64,000 bases of DNA from TMP-24 sp041397305 (GCA_041397305.1 JAWKWX010000004.1:225526-289525); one strand, 5' to 3'. Counted from the first letter of the stretch, positions 26,084 to 35,934 are shown. Numbers and translations: made by a program. The notes: generated by a model from the sequence alone, not told the origin.

Positions 26084-26901
26084 TCCCGCCGCCCCGCCGG
26101 CCAGTCGTGACCCTCGTCATGGCCATCGCGCGCCCAGCGGTAGAGCGCATCGTAAAGCGCCATGCCTGCGTCGAGCTGGGCGATATCATCGCGATACTGG
26201 CGCGACAGGCCGACCGACAGCGCAAGAAGCCCCGCCGCCTGCGGCGCAAGGTCGTGGCGGTCGGTATCGGCGGCCCGCACGACCTGCGCCAGACGGTCGA
26301 GCGCGGCAGAATGCAGGCCGAAATCGTCGAGAAAGGCATCGAAGCTGCACATCTCGCCCCGGTGGGAAAAGCTCACGCCCTCGATATCGAACGCTGTCGC
26401 GCCGAACCGGTCGGCGACCGCGCTCACTTCCGAAGGCGCCACGAACAGGAATCGCGCCTCGGGGTCGATGAAACGCCGGATCAGCCAGGGGCAGGCAATC
26501 CGGTCGATCTTCGGCCGGTGGCGCGTGACCCAGAGGCCCGGCCGCCCGGACGCAGGCAAAAGGCGGGCGGGCAGGGCGGGCAGCCCTGCTTCGCGCGCGG
26601 CCTCCCATCCGCCCTCCAGGGTTTCCGCCGCGACACCCGCGGCCCGCAGAAGCGCCGCCGCACCCTCCGACAGTTTCAGTCCGCGCTGGCAGATGACCAC
26701 GGCACCCCGTGAGCCAATCCGCGTGCCGATCCGCGCCGCGAGCGTCGCCACATCTGAATGGGCAGCGCGGAGACTGCAGGGCAGGAGGTGTGGATCGAGG
26801 GCGAAATCCTCGTCCGTCCGCACATCGATCAGCTCGGGCGCCTCGGGCGTGCCGATCAGGCGGGACAGCTGGGCAGGGGCAATCGAATTGAAACCGGTCA
26901 T
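26080..26901 (-). CDS. Rhodanese-ChrB fusion protein (chromate resistance)
   Basis: A 273-residue two-domain protein. Residues about 1-110 form a rhodanese domain with catalytic-cysteine loop VVICQRGLKLSEG (C about 70); residues about 120-265 match the ChrB C-terminal domain, with WVTRHRPKIDRIACPWLIRRFIDP and SFDAFLDDFGLH. ChrB-type proteins sense chromate or assist resistance; the usual ChrB N-terminal domain is replaced here by rhodanese. It is the first gene of a chrBA operon. Confidence 0.85.
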   Translation of the reverse strand: MTGFNSIAPAQLSRLIGTPEAPELIDVRTDEDFALDPHLLPCSLRAAHSDVATLAARIGTRIGSRGAVVICQRGLKLSEGAAALLRAAGVAAETLEGGWEAAREAGLPALPARLLPASGRPGLWVTRHRPKIDRIACPWLIRRFIDPEARFLFVAPSEVSAVADRFGATAFDIEGVSFSHRGEMCSFDAFLDDFGLHSAALDRLAQVVRAADTDRHDLAPQAAGLLALSVGLSRQYRDDIAQLDAGMALYDALYRWARDGHDEGHDWPAGRRE

Positions 26902-27016
26902 GGCATCCTCAAAGGTTCGGGATGCGTCGCTTGGGCCGGGGCCTCACGGGGCGCGCCGCTCGGCCCCATGAGCCTTTGATGGCAGCGGTTTCCGTGCCGG
27001 TCAAGCCCCCGGTCCC

Positions 27017-27676
27017 TCAGCCGATCGGGCGGACGAGTTCACGCATGATCTTCAGACGGATCGCGCGCGGGTAGTCCAGATGTCCGCCGGCCGTCACCAC
27101 GAAGCCGCCCTTGGTGATGACAGAGCGCAGATAGAATTCGGTGATCGCGAAACCCACGCCCTCGATCGCGATCGCGTTGATCGAAATTCCGCCGTCGACC
27201 GCGCGCTGGCGCGCGACGGCGAGCGGACCGCCCGCGTTCTGGACACCGTCACCGGAGATGTCGATCACCTTGCGCGGGCAGTCGGGAACGGCCGCGAACT
27301 GATCGACCGCAAAGGCAATCGCGTCGCCGACGGCCGTGTCGGCCTTGCCGAAGGCACGCTCCTGGACTTTCGCGGTGCGGGCGAAAGCGGCCGCGTCGCT
27401 TTCGGAGCGGATCCGCCGCCAGGGCTGGACCATCTTCTGCATGCCGACCGAGGACCATTGCATCACGCTCAGCGCCACTTCCCCCTGGACCAGCGCATCG
27501 ACGATCACCGGGTCTTCAAGGGCCGCCGTCGTCCCTTCCACCTGCAGAAGATATTCCGCGTCATCGACCGAACCGGATATGTCGATCGCCAGCAGAAGCG
27601 CCATGCGGCAGGCGGCCGTGGCCGGCGTCGCCAGCATCATGAGGGTGCAGAGAAGCCAAAGGCAGGGGCGTCGCAT
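27017..27676 (-). CDS. DUF1194 secreted VWA-like protein
   Basis: A 219-residue protein with an N-terminal signal peptide (MRRPCLWLLCTLMMLATPATA, mature about residue 22) and a von Willebrand A-like domain: AIDISGSVDDAEY contains the DxSxS metal-ion-dependent adhesion site, and RKVIDISGDGVQNAGG is the second core strand. DUF1194 proteins are periplasmic or secreted and of unknown function. The signal peptide decides the start. Confidence 0.85.
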   Translation of the reverse strand: MRRPCLWLLCTLMMLATPATAACRMALLLAIDISGSVDDAEYLLQVEGTTAALEDPVIVDALVQGEVALSVMQWSSVGMQKMVQPWRRIRSESDAAAFARTAKVQERAFGKADTAVGDAIAFAVDQFAAVPDCPRKVIDISGDGVQNAGGPLAVARQRAVDGGISINAIAIEGVGFAITEFYLRSVITKGGFVVTAGGHLDYPRAIRLKIMRELVRPIG

Positions 27677-27719
27677 GGCCGGATCATGGCTTGCCGCCGG
27701 GCGCCGGGCAAGGATTCTG

Positions 27720-28145
27720 TCAGCCGAGCCGTTCGCCGGAAAGGAGAAGTAGGAACGCATCCTCCGGCAGGAGGCCGGCACTGGCGAAGAAGGTCAGGAA
27801 ATCGAAGCAATTATAGGCCTCGACGATCTTGCCTTCCTTGAAGCGCATGGCGACATGGCCGACCGTGCGCACCTCGCGCATGTCATGCGCACCGAACGCC
27901 CTCACCGAGACCTGCGCCCAGAGCCAGTCCCCGGTCTCGAACGACTTGTCGAATGTGAAGTCGAGATCGCGCACGAGGGCGGTAAGCGCGGGCACCAGCG
28001 CGCGGAAATCCTCTGGTCCGATCTGACCGTCTGGCATCAGCCCGTCCGCGCCGACATCGGGGGCGAAATAGGCGTCGATCGCTGCCAGATCCTGCTCGAT
28101 CCAGACGCGCTGCCACCATTCCTTCAGTATGTCGAGATGGCTCAT
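27720..28145 (-). CDS. NTF2-like (SnoaL-type) protein
   Basis: A 141-residue cone-shaped NTF2-like fold: HLDILKEWWQRVWIEQDLAAIDAYFAPDV, then a core of strands including HVAMRFKEGKIVEAYNCFDFLTF. Members include SnoaL cyclases, ketosteroid isomerase-like enzymes and many proteins of unknown role; no specific active site can be assigned. Start at MSHLDIL rather than a longer frame with a proline/arginine-rich extension. Confidence 0.75.
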   Translation of the reverse strand: MSHLDILKEWWQRVWIEQDLAAIDAYFAPDVGADGLMPDGQIGPEDFRALVPALTALVRDLDFTFDKSFETGDWLWAQVSVRAFGAHDMREVRTVGHVAMRFKEGKIVEAYNCFDFLTFFASAGLLPEDAFLLLLSGERLG

Positions 28146-28329
28146 CACACCCGCGCCTTCCAGTCCGGGGGGGCGGGCGGGAAAGAAGCGACCGGAAAGG
28201 AGCACGCCTACCTTCGACACTCATACCCGTTCCGCCCGGCCGCCCGCACCGCATACCCGTCGCAGGACAACAGCACCCTGCAAGGCCGATCCTAGGGCCG
28301 AGGGGTTGAGGAAACATGAAGGAGAGCGG

Positions 28330-28647
28330 AAAGTGCAGGCTTCTGTTGCCAGGTGCCTGCGAACCCCGCCTTACGCGGCTAAGCGCAAGGACTTAGTTTC
28401 GGCGACCCGAACTGCTTACGCAGCCAGAGCCATTGCCGGAGCACGGTTGTTATTGGCAACTGTACTTTGCGGACCGATAACGGTGGCACCCCGCCGAGAC
28501 AAAGCAAACCCCTTTAGGCGTTCGTCGATCCTGTTTCGGCCCCATGACCCGCCAATACGGGGTTTGGTGGAGCCGCCGGGTACCGCCCCCGGGTCCGATC
28601 CGATTATTACGAGCGCGTTTATGTCCATAGTCCGGGCGAACCCGAAC
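28330..28647 (-). ncRNA. ssrA: Two-piece (permuted) tmRNA
   Basis: Read on the minus strand, the acceptor piece (about 28647-28565) ends ...CGGCTCC-A-CCA, a roughly 21-nt internal loop (28564-28544) follows, and the coding piece starts at 28543 with GGGGCCGAAACAGGATCGAC, close to the universal tmRNA 5' consensus. GGGGCCG pairs with CGGCUCC over 7 bp, including a G3-U pair, the alanyl-tRNA synthetase identity element. The T-arm stem CCGGG/CCCGG holds a non-canonical loop GGCGGTA. The tag frame reads ANNNRAPAMALAA then TAA. This gene order is the permuted form known from alphaproteobacteria, where the precursor is processed into two RNAs. The 3' end is estimated after the last stem (28335-28360). 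Confidence 0.9.
28416..28457 (-). other. ssrA proteolysis-tag reading frame
   Basis: From the resume codon GCC (28457-28455) the frame encodes ANNNRAPAMALAA and ends in TAA (28418-28416). With the alanine brought by the tmRNA itself the appended tag would be A+ANNNRAPAMALAA. The hydrophobic ALAA end is the ClpX degron, and the N-terminal ANN region is where SspB would bind. AGTT before GCC resembles the known resume-codon context. Confidence 0.85.
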
Positions 28648-28653
28648 AGAGGG

Positions 28654-28682
28654 AATATAGGCGGCCCCTAAGGCGGGGGCAA
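28654..28682 (-). promoter_or_regulatory. Promoter of ssrA
   Basis: On the minus strand TTGCCC (28682-28677) and TATATT (28659-28654) are 17 bp apart; the predicted start lies near 28647, at the 5' end of the acceptor piece. Confidence 0.65.
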
Positions 28683-28727
28683 GTGGCGGTCGCCCGTCGG
28701 CGGGTGCCCGAGGCGCGCGGCCGGAGT

Positions 28728-28752
28728 GGAAAATCCTTCGCGGAGGATTTCC
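28728..28752 (-). terminator. Terminator of guaA
   Basis: AAATCCT (28731-28737) and AGGATTT (28744-28750) form a stem that is extended imperfectly by GGAA/TTCC. On the minus strand it is followed by TTTTCC. It lies between the guaA stop and the ssrA promoter, separating the two units. Confidence 0.55.
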
Positions 28753-28765
28753 CCGGGCACTGCCG

Positions 28766-30322
<1,557 letters not shown>

Positions 30323-30532
30323 GGCCAGCCTCTATTGGCTTCGTCCCGCGGGTGCAAGAGCCGCGTCGGAACCGGCGCGCCGACTCCGGTCGGTTTGGAA
30401 TGTTTCCTGTCGTCCTGGCCCCGGACCGACATCGGGCGATGTCGTTTTTGGGCGCCAAGTGCCGCTTGGCGCCGGAGGCCCGCAAGGCAAAGGCGTAAAA
30501 GCCGAAGGAGCGATTTCCAAGGAGCCGTGAAC

Positions 30533-32074
30533 ATGAGTGATGTCGTCGAGGGCCGCAGGGCAAGGGGAGGCGGCGGGGCCGCGCGCCGGGCGGAGCGGAC
30601 CGCCGTCCGCATCGAGGCCGCGCGTTTCATCGAGCGCAATATCCCGAACCTCGAGATCCTGAACGAGGAAGCCCTCGAGATCATCGAGCAGAATGCCGAA
30701 ACGATCCTCGAAGAGGTTGGCGTCAATTTCGTCGAGAATCCCGGCGCGCTGGCGCTGTGGAAAGAGGCGGGCGCGGATGTCCAGGGCGAACGCGTCCGCA
30801 TTCCGCGCGGCCTTGCCCGCCAGCTTTGCAAGACCGCGCCCTCGTCCTACGTGCAGCACGCCCGCAATCCCGAACGTTCGGTCACGGTCGGTGGCCGCGG
30901 CCTTGTCCTGGCGCCTGTGTACGGCCCGCCCTTCGTACGCGACGAGAACGGCCGTCGCTATGCGACGATGGACGATTTCCAGAAGTTCGTGAAGCTCGGC
31001 TATATGTCGAAATGGCTGCACCATTCGGGCGGAACTGTCTGCGAGCCGACCGACATTCCGGTGAACAAGCGCCACCTCGACATGCTGCTTGCTCACATGA
31101 CGCTCAGCGACAAGCCCTATATGGGATCGGTCACGGCGCCAGAGCGGGCGCAGGATTCGGTCGAGATGTCCGATATCCTCTTCGGCGGGCTCGACGGTCG
31201 CACGGTGATGACCTCGCTCATCAACATCAACTCGCCGATGACCTTCGACGGGATCATGATGGGCGCGATGGAGGTCTATGCCAAGGCCAACCAGGCCGCG
31301 ATCATCTCGCCCTTCATCGTCGGCGGCGCCATGTCGCCGGTCACGGTCGCGGGCACGCTGACGCAGGTTCTGGTCGAAGTGCTGGCAGGCGTCGCCTACA
31401 GCCAGCTTGTCAAGAAGGGCGCGCCGGTCATCGCCGGTGCCTTCGTGACCTCGACCGACATGGCTTCCGGTGCGCCCACGTTCGGCACCCCCGAGGCAAG
31501 CCTCATCACCTATGGCGCCGGCCAGCTCGTCCGCCGTCTCGGTCTGCCGTACCGGTCCGCAGGCTCGTTCTGCGGGTCGAAGCTTCCCGACGCACAGGCG
31601 GCCTACGAGGCGGCGAACAGCCTCAACATGGGTCTGCTCGCGGGTGTGAACTTCATGCTGCATGCCTGTGGCTGGCTGGAAGGGGGCCTCGTGTCCTCCT
31701 TCGAGAAGTTCGTGATGGATGCCGATCAGCTCGGCGTTCTGCATCACATCGCCAAGGGCATCGACATGTCCGAGAACGGCCAGGCGATGGAGGCGCTGCG
31801 CTATGTGGGGTCGGGCGAGGCAAGCCATTTCCTCGGCACCGATCACACGCAGGCGAATTTCCGCAGCGCCTTCTGGAAGTCAGAGCTTCTGGACTACAAG
31901 CCCTTTGAGACCTGGGAAGAGGAAGGCGCGCGCGATACGGTCCAGCTGGCGCGCGAGCGGGTGGCGAAGCTTCTGAACGACTATCAGAAACCCGCCATCG
32001 ACCCTGCCGTGGAAGAGGCGCTGACGGAATATGTCGCCAAGAAAAAGGCCTCGATGCCCGACGCCTTCATGTGA
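30533..32074 (+). CDS. Trimethylamine methyltransferase (MttB) family protein, non-pyrrolysine
   Basis: A 513-residue MttB-superfamily protein: NLEILNEEALEIIEQNAETILEEVGVNF, PSSYVQHARNPERSV, YMGSVTAPERAQDSVEM and GGAMSPVTVAGTLTQVLVE. There is no in-frame amber codon, so it is of the non-pyrrolysine type; characterised members such as MtgB demethylate glycine betaine or other quaternary amines onto a corrinoid protein. No corrinoid protein or reductive activase gene is adjacent, so the partner must lie elsewhere. AAGGAG precedes the ATG and a strong terminator follows. Confidence 0.85.
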   Translation: MSDVVEGRRARGGGGAARRAERTAVRIEAARFIERNIPNLEILNEEALEIIEQNAETILEEVGVNFVENPGALALWKEAGADVQGERVRIPRGLARQLCKTAPSSYVQHARNPERSVTVGGRGLVLAPVYGPPFVRDENGRRYATMDDFQKFVKLGYMSKWLHHSGGTVCEPTDIPVNKRHLDMLLAHMTLSDKPYMGSVTAPERAQDSVEMSDILFGGLDGRTVMTSLININSPMTFDGIMMGAMEVYAKANQAAIISPFIVGGAMSPVTVAGTLTQVLVEVLAGVAYSQLVKKGAPVIAGAFVTSTDMASGAPTFGTPEASLITYGAGQLVRRLGLPYRSAGSFCGSKLPDAQAAYEAANSLNMGLLAGVNFMLHACGWLEGGLVSSFEKFVMDADQLGVLHHIAKGIDMSENGQAMEALRYVGSGEASHFLGTDHTQANFRSAFWKSELLDYKPFETWEEEGARDTVQLARERVAKLLNDYQKPAIDPAVEEALTEYVAKKKASMPDAFM

Positions 32075-32100
32075 TCCGGCCCGCGCGGCCAGCAAGCGAG

Positions 32101-32127
32101 GGGCGCGGCGGTTGCCGCGCCCTTTTT
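32101..32127 (+). terminator. Rho-independent terminator of the MttB-family gene
   Basis: A perfect 9-bp stem GGGCGCGGC / GCCGCGCCC with GGTT loop and TTTTT tail, 27 bp past the stop codon. This is the clearest intrinsic terminator in the window. Confidence 0.92.
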
Positions 32128-32134
32128 GCGTCAG

Positions 32135-32419
32135 TCAGGCCGGGCGGGGCAGCAGGCGCGCCTCGGCGATCATCGCGATCAGCACCTCGATATGGCGGGC
32201 GAAGGAATAGGTGGCATCGCCCTTCCGGCGGATCTCCTCCAGCCGCTCCTCCTCCTGCAGAAGCGCCGAAACCGCGGCCTCGGGTTGGGGCACATGGGCG
32301 GTGCGCATTACCCGTTTCAGATCCCGGCGCCGGTTATAGTCCATAAGCCCCGCGCGGGCGGCGCGGACGAGAAGGGCAGGGCGGCGCAGATCGGATACAA
32401 GGCGGAAGAGGTCGGTCAT
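32135..32419 (-). CDS. DUF6477-like small protein
   Basis: A 94-residue basic helical protein: MTDLFRLVSDLRRPALLVRAARAGLMDYNRRRDLKRVM, then ALLQEEERLEEIRRKGDATYSFARHIEVLIAMI. I associate it with a Rhodobacterales family (DUF6477, from memory) of unknown function. AGGAGA precedes this ATG, deciding against a longer upstream frame. It is divergent from the DUF6456 gene, sharing an AT-rich control region. Confidence 0.7.
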   Translation of the reverse strand: MTDLFRLVSDLRRPALLVRAARAGLMDYNRRRDLKRVMRTAHVPQPEAAVSALLQEEERLEEIRRKGDATYSFARHIEVLIAMIAEARLLPRPA

Positions 32420-32491
32420 CCTGGGTCTCCTGTGAAATACAACCCAAGAGTGTTTTCCGATTTGGTGCCGTTGCGCAGTTGCGCGTTGCAG

Positions 32492-32601
32492 CGAACGTTT
32501 CGTTCGAAGAAATTTATAATTTATCAATAATTCTCTGGATCGAGCCGGGAATTAACGCCCGGGTAAGGAATGCAATCGACGGTTGCAGTGGTCTGCAACC
32601 G
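32492..32601 (+). promoter_or_regulatory. AT-rich promoter region with two inverted repeats upstream of the DUF6456 gene
   Basis: A consensus -10 hexamer TATAAT (32515-32520) lies in an AT-rich stretch unlike its surroundings. Just upstream is CGAACG-TTT-CGTTCG (32492-32506), occupying the -35 position; downstream, CGGTTGCA (32580-32587) and TGCAACCG (32594-32601) form a perfect 8-bp inverted repeat in the leader. This suggests tight regulation of the DUF6456 gene, possibly by itself. Confidence 0.5.
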
Positions 32602-32640
32602 CGCGGCAAGGCACAACGCCGCGCGACAACGGGGAAAATC

Positions 32641-33753
32641 ATGCTGGTCAATGCCATAGGCCCGGCGGCTTTGCCCGCCTGGTTGCCGGAGGACGCACGC
32701 CTGTACCTCGCCCATGTCTGCGGCGCCCGCACGCTGAGGGACCTGGCGCGTGCCGAAGGATGCCATGCCTCCACCGTCATGCGCCGGGTCCGCGCCTTCG
32801 AGATGCGCCGCGACGATCCCCTGGTGGACGAGGCGCTTTCGGCCTTCGAGGCCGCCCGCCCGGCCATGTCCGACGAACCTGCAACGAAAGAGGGAAGCCC
32901 CATGTCCGCACCGATCCGTACCGGTCTGAAATCCCATCCCGATCAAACGACGATCGATCGCGAGGCGCGCCGCATCCTGCGCCGCCTGTGCGAGATCGGC
33001 GCGGTGCTGGCCGTCGCGCCCGACATGGAAAAGGCGGTGGTCTTCAAGGGCACGGTGCGAACCGCGGTGGTGGAGCGGGCCGTCGCGCAAGCCTTCGCGC
33101 TGAAGGACTGGATTGCGGTCAAGGACAGCGGGCGGCTTGTGACGTACGAGATCACCGGCGCGGGCCGTGCCGCGCTGAAGCGTCTCCTTGATGCAGAGCG
33201 CGAGCCCCAGTCCGGCTTTGCCGAGGCCCGCGCGCCCTTCGCCGACCAGCACCGGGTCTGGGGCGAGCGCAATGTGATGGAGCCGGGCGGGGCCGAGCCG
33301 AAGCGCGTGCGCTACAATCTTGCCGAAAGCCCTTTCGCCGCGCTTGCGCGCCGCCGCGACAAGGACGGCAAGCTGTTTCTCGAACCCGACCTGGTGGCTG
33401 CGGGCGAGCGGCTGCGCGAGGATTTCGAACTGGCGCAGATGGGGCCGCGCGTCGCGCAGAACTGGGACAAGTTCCTGACCGCCAGCGACCGGGGAAGCTT
33501 TCAGCCCGATGCGGGACGGGCCGAAGGTCCCGCGAAGGCCCGCGCGCGGGTCGCGGCCGCGCTGCGCGACCTCGGGCCTGGCCTCGGCGATGTCGTCCTG
33601 CGCTGCTGCTGTTTTCTGGAGGGGCTCGAGGTCGCCGAAAAGCGCATGGGCTGGTCGGCGCGGTCGGGCAAGATCGTGCTCCGGATCGCGCTGATCCGGT
33701 TGAAGCGGCACTATGACGAAGTCTACGGCGGCAAGATGCCCCTGATCGGCTGA
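32641..33753 (+). CDS. DUF6456 domain protein with HTH segment (putative regulator)
   Basis: A 370-residue protein. Residues about 18-45 (ARLYLAHVCGARTLRDLARAEGCHASTVMRRVRAFE) look like a helix-turn-helix; residues about 90-190 contain a second winged-helix-like section; the C-terminal DUF6456 part includes ESPFAALARRRDKDGKLFLEPDLVAAGERLREDFELAQM and LRCCCFLEGLEVAEKRMGWSARSGKIVLRIAL. The last segment resembles an HTH able to bind DNA. The family is conserved in alphaproteobacteria without a defined target. Start chosen at ATG 32641, after GGGGAAAA. Confidence 0.75.
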   Translation: MLVNAIGPAALPAWLPEDARLYLAHVCGARTLRDLARAEGCHASTVMRRVRAFEMRRDDPLVDEALSAFEAARPAMSDEPATKEGSPMSAPIRTGLKSHPDQTTIDREARRILRRLCEIGAVLAVAPDMEKAVVFKGTVRTAVVERAVAQAFALKDWIAVKDSGRLVTYEITGAGRAALKRLLDAEREPQSGFAEARAPFADQHRVWGERNVMEPGGAEPKRVRYNLAESPFAALARRRDKDGKLFLEPDLVAAGERLREDFELAQMGPRVAQNWDKFLTASDRGSFQPDAGRAEGPAKARARVAAALRDLGPGLGDVVLRCCCFLEGLEVAEKRMGWSARSGKIVLRIALIRLKRHYDEVYGGKMPLIG

Positions 33754-34067
33754 GACGCGATCGCGCGGGCGCGTAATGATAGTGGCGCGCCCGCTTCCGC
33801 CCGCTGCGTCTTTCCGCCGCAGGCGGCTCAATCAGCAGACTCCAGCCGATTTAATGAGTTATTTCATCCAGTTGCGGACCATGGCACTCACAGTGTTTCA
33901 ATCCCGATCACAGGCGCGTGCCACCCGCTTCCGCGACTCAGGGTGCCGGCGTATATCGGCGCCGAAGCCGGGATCAGCCGGGCCGGAACTTCACATTCCA
34001 GCCGACGCGACCGACCCTGACGGCTTCACTTCCCCGGGGCCCGCGTGCCCCATACGGAGCAACTTCG
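33754..34067. other. 314-bp region without a convincing gene
   Basis: Apart from the stem-loop after the DUF6456 gene (33765-33794), I see no supported gene here. The stretch includes a less GC-rich portion around 33845-33895 that may hold the promoter of the small secreted protein at 34068. In-frame upstream extension of that protein would destroy its signal peptide and is rejected. Confidence 0.5.
33765..33794 (+). terminator. Stem-loop after the DUF6456 gene
   Basis: GCGGGCGCG (33765-33773) and CGCGCCCGC (33786-33794) are perfect 9-bp arms around a 12-nt loop, 12 bp beyond the stop. The tail is TTCC, not a full T-run, so termination may be partial. Confidence 0.5.
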
Positions 34068-34325
34068 ATGCGTTTCTCTGCACTTCCGCTGGCTCTGGCC
34101 ATTTCTGTCGGCATGGCCGGCGTCTCCTTCGCCTCGACCACGAGCGAGGGTACGATCAAGGCGATGGACATGGCCAAGCACACGATCACCCTGGCCGACG
34201 GCACGGTCTATTACCTGCCGGCAAATTTCAAGGATCCCGGCCTGAAGGTCGGCGAAAAGGTCTCGGTGGTCTGGGACATGAAGGGGACCGACCATGACGC
34301 CACAGCGGTGACGATCGTCAAGTGA
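34068..34325 (+). CDS. Small secreted DUF1344-like protein
   Basis: An 85-residue protein with a clear signal peptide (MRFSALPLALAISVGMAGVSFA, mature near residue 23) and a small beta-barrel-like domain: EGTIKAMDMAKHTITLADGTVYYLPANFKDPGLKVGEKVSVVWD. This matches the periplasmic DUF1344 pattern; function unknown. CGGAG lies about 9 nt before the ATG. Confidence 0.8.
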   Translation: MRFSALPLALAISVGMAGVSFASTTSEGTIKAMDMAKHTITLADGTVYYLPANFKDPGLKVGEKVSVVWDMKGTDHDATAVTIVK

Positions 34326-34350
34326 CCGCGCAGCGCCGCCGCGCTGGGGA

Positions 34351-34373
34351 CGGGGGCCGCATGGCCCCCGTTT
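34351..34373 (+). terminator. Terminator between DUF1344 and the convergent M20 gene
   Basis: CGGGGGCC (34351-34358) and GGCCCCCG (34363-34370) form a perfect 8-bp stem with a 4-nt loop, then TTTCC. It lies between two convergent genes and may serve both. Confidence 0.7.
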
Positions 34374-34380
34374 CCATTTC

Positions 34381-35757
34381 TCAGGCGAGGCGGGCAAGCA
34401 CGCGCGCCCAGCTGCGGATGCCCTTGTGGAAGCTTTCCACGTCGTATTTCTCGTTCGGGCTGTGGATCGCATCATCGTCGTTGGCAAAACCGATGAGCAT
34501 TGCATCCATGCCGAGGACCGACTTGAAGAAACCCGCGATCGGGATCGAACCGCCCATGCCGACGAAGACGGCCTCGCGGTTCCATTCGTCCGACAACGCC
34601 GCGCGCGCCAGTTCGAACTCGGGCCGGGCGATGTTCATCACGGCGGCGGGCGAACCTTCGAGGTCCCGATCCCATGTCACATGGGCATCGGGCGAAAGGT
34701 GCGCCGCGACATGGGCGCGGATCTTTTCGCGCAGGCGGTCCGGGTCCATGTCGCCCACCAGCCGGCAAGTGATCTTGCAATGCGCCTCGGACGGGATGAC
34801 CGTCTTCGACCCCGCGCCCTGATAGCCGCCCCACATGCCGTTCACCTCGAGCGTCGGGCGGGCCCATTGCTGTTCCAGCGTTGTATAGCCCTTTTCGCCG
34901 TGAGCGACCGTGTAGCCGACGGAATTCAGGTAAGACTTCTCGTCGAAGCCGCAGTTTTCCCACTGTTTTTTCAGTTCGGGCGACAGCTCGTGCACGCCCT
35001 CGTAGAAGCCCTTGACCGCCACGCGCCCGGTTTCGGGATCGTGGAAAGAGGCGACGATGCGGGCGATCTCCTTCAGCGGGTTCAGGCCCGGCCCGCCGTA
35101 ATGGCCCGAATGCAGGTCGATCCGGGGGCCGCGGATCGTGAATTCGTCCTTCAGCATGCCGCGAAGTTGCGAGGCGATCGAGGGGATGCCGGGCGAAACC
35201 ATCGACGTGTCGCAGATCAGCGCGAGGTCGGCCGTCAGTTCGCCTGCATGGTCCTTCATGAAGGGGATGAGCGAGGGCGAACCGGATTCTTCCTCGCCCT
35301 CGAGGAAGATCGTCAGGCGGCAGGGCAGGCTGCCGTGAATGGCCTTCCACGCGCGGCAAGCCTCGATGAAGGTCATCAGCTGGCCCTTGTCATCCGACGC
35401 GCCACGGCCGCGGATGACCTTTCCGTTCGGTGTCTCCTCGATCGCCGGATCGAACGGCGGGCGGTGCCAGAGGTTCAGGGGATCGACCGGCTGCACGTCG
35501 TAATGGCCGTAGAACAGAAGATGCCGGTCGCCCGTACCGCCATGCCCCACCACCATCGGATGGCCGGGCGTTGGCCGCGCGGCGGCGTCGAAACCCAGGT
35601 CGCGCAGGTCCGCGGCGATGATCTCGGCCATCTTGGCGCAGTCGGCCTTGTAGGCGGGATCGGTCGAGATCGAGGGCACGCGCAGCATCGCCATCAGCCG
35701 GTCAATGGCCTGGGGCAGGGTGTCGTCGATCCGGGAGAGAACAGCATCTAGGGTCAT
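34381..35757 (-). CDS. M20 family dipeptidase
   Basis: A 458-residue zinc peptidase of the M20 (CNDP/carboxypeptidase) family. Metal and catalytic residues are visible: LLFYGHYDVQPVD (His, Asp), GRGASDDKGQL (bridging Asp), IFLEGEEESGSPSL (catalytic and metal Glu), ALICDTSMVSP and the C-terminal IHSPNEKYDVESF. Members hydrolyse dipeptides or related amides. The start MTLDAVLSRID has GGAG upstream; a longer frame with an unrelated cysteine-rich extension is rejected. Confidence 0.9.
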   Translation of the reverse strand: MTLDAVLSRIDDTLPQAIDRLMAMLRVPSISTDPAYKADCAKMAEIIAADLRDLGFDAAARPTPGHPMVVGHGGTGDRHLLFYGHYDVQPVDPLNLWHRPPFDPAIEETPNGKVIRGRGASDDKGQLMTFIEACRAWKAIHGSLPCRLTIFLEGEEESGSPSLIPFMKDHAGELTADLALICDTSMVSPGIPSIASQLRGMLKDEFTIRGPRIDLHSGHYGGPGLNPLKEIARIVASFHDPETGRVAVKGFYEGVHELSPELKKQWENCGFDEKSYLNSVGYTVAHGEKGYTTLEQQWARPTLEVNGMWGGYQGAGSKTVIPSEAHCKITCRLVGDMDPDRLREKIRAHVAAHLSPDAHVTWDRDLEGSPAAVMNIARPEFELARAALSDEWNREAVFVGMGGSIPIAGFFKSVLGMDAMLIGFANDDDAIHSPNEKYDVESFHKGIRSWARVLARLA

Positions 35758-35934
35758 GGCAGGGCTCCGTTGTGGTGGCGCGACCATAGGCGTGGGGCAA
35801 GGCAGAGGCAATCGCCCGGCCCGAAGGGTGCAGGTCGGGCAGGGCCCCGCGTCCCCTGCGACGCCCCTCGCGCGGCAGGCGCGTGACATCCAAAGACGGG
35901 TGCGCGGCAATTTGTTCCCTCGCAAAGGGTTGAC

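Noticed and set aside
24830..26110. A 426-codon plus-strand frame opposite chrA
   Set aside because: Highly charged low-complexity translation without motifs; the minus-strand ChrA has full transmembrane architecture and motifs.
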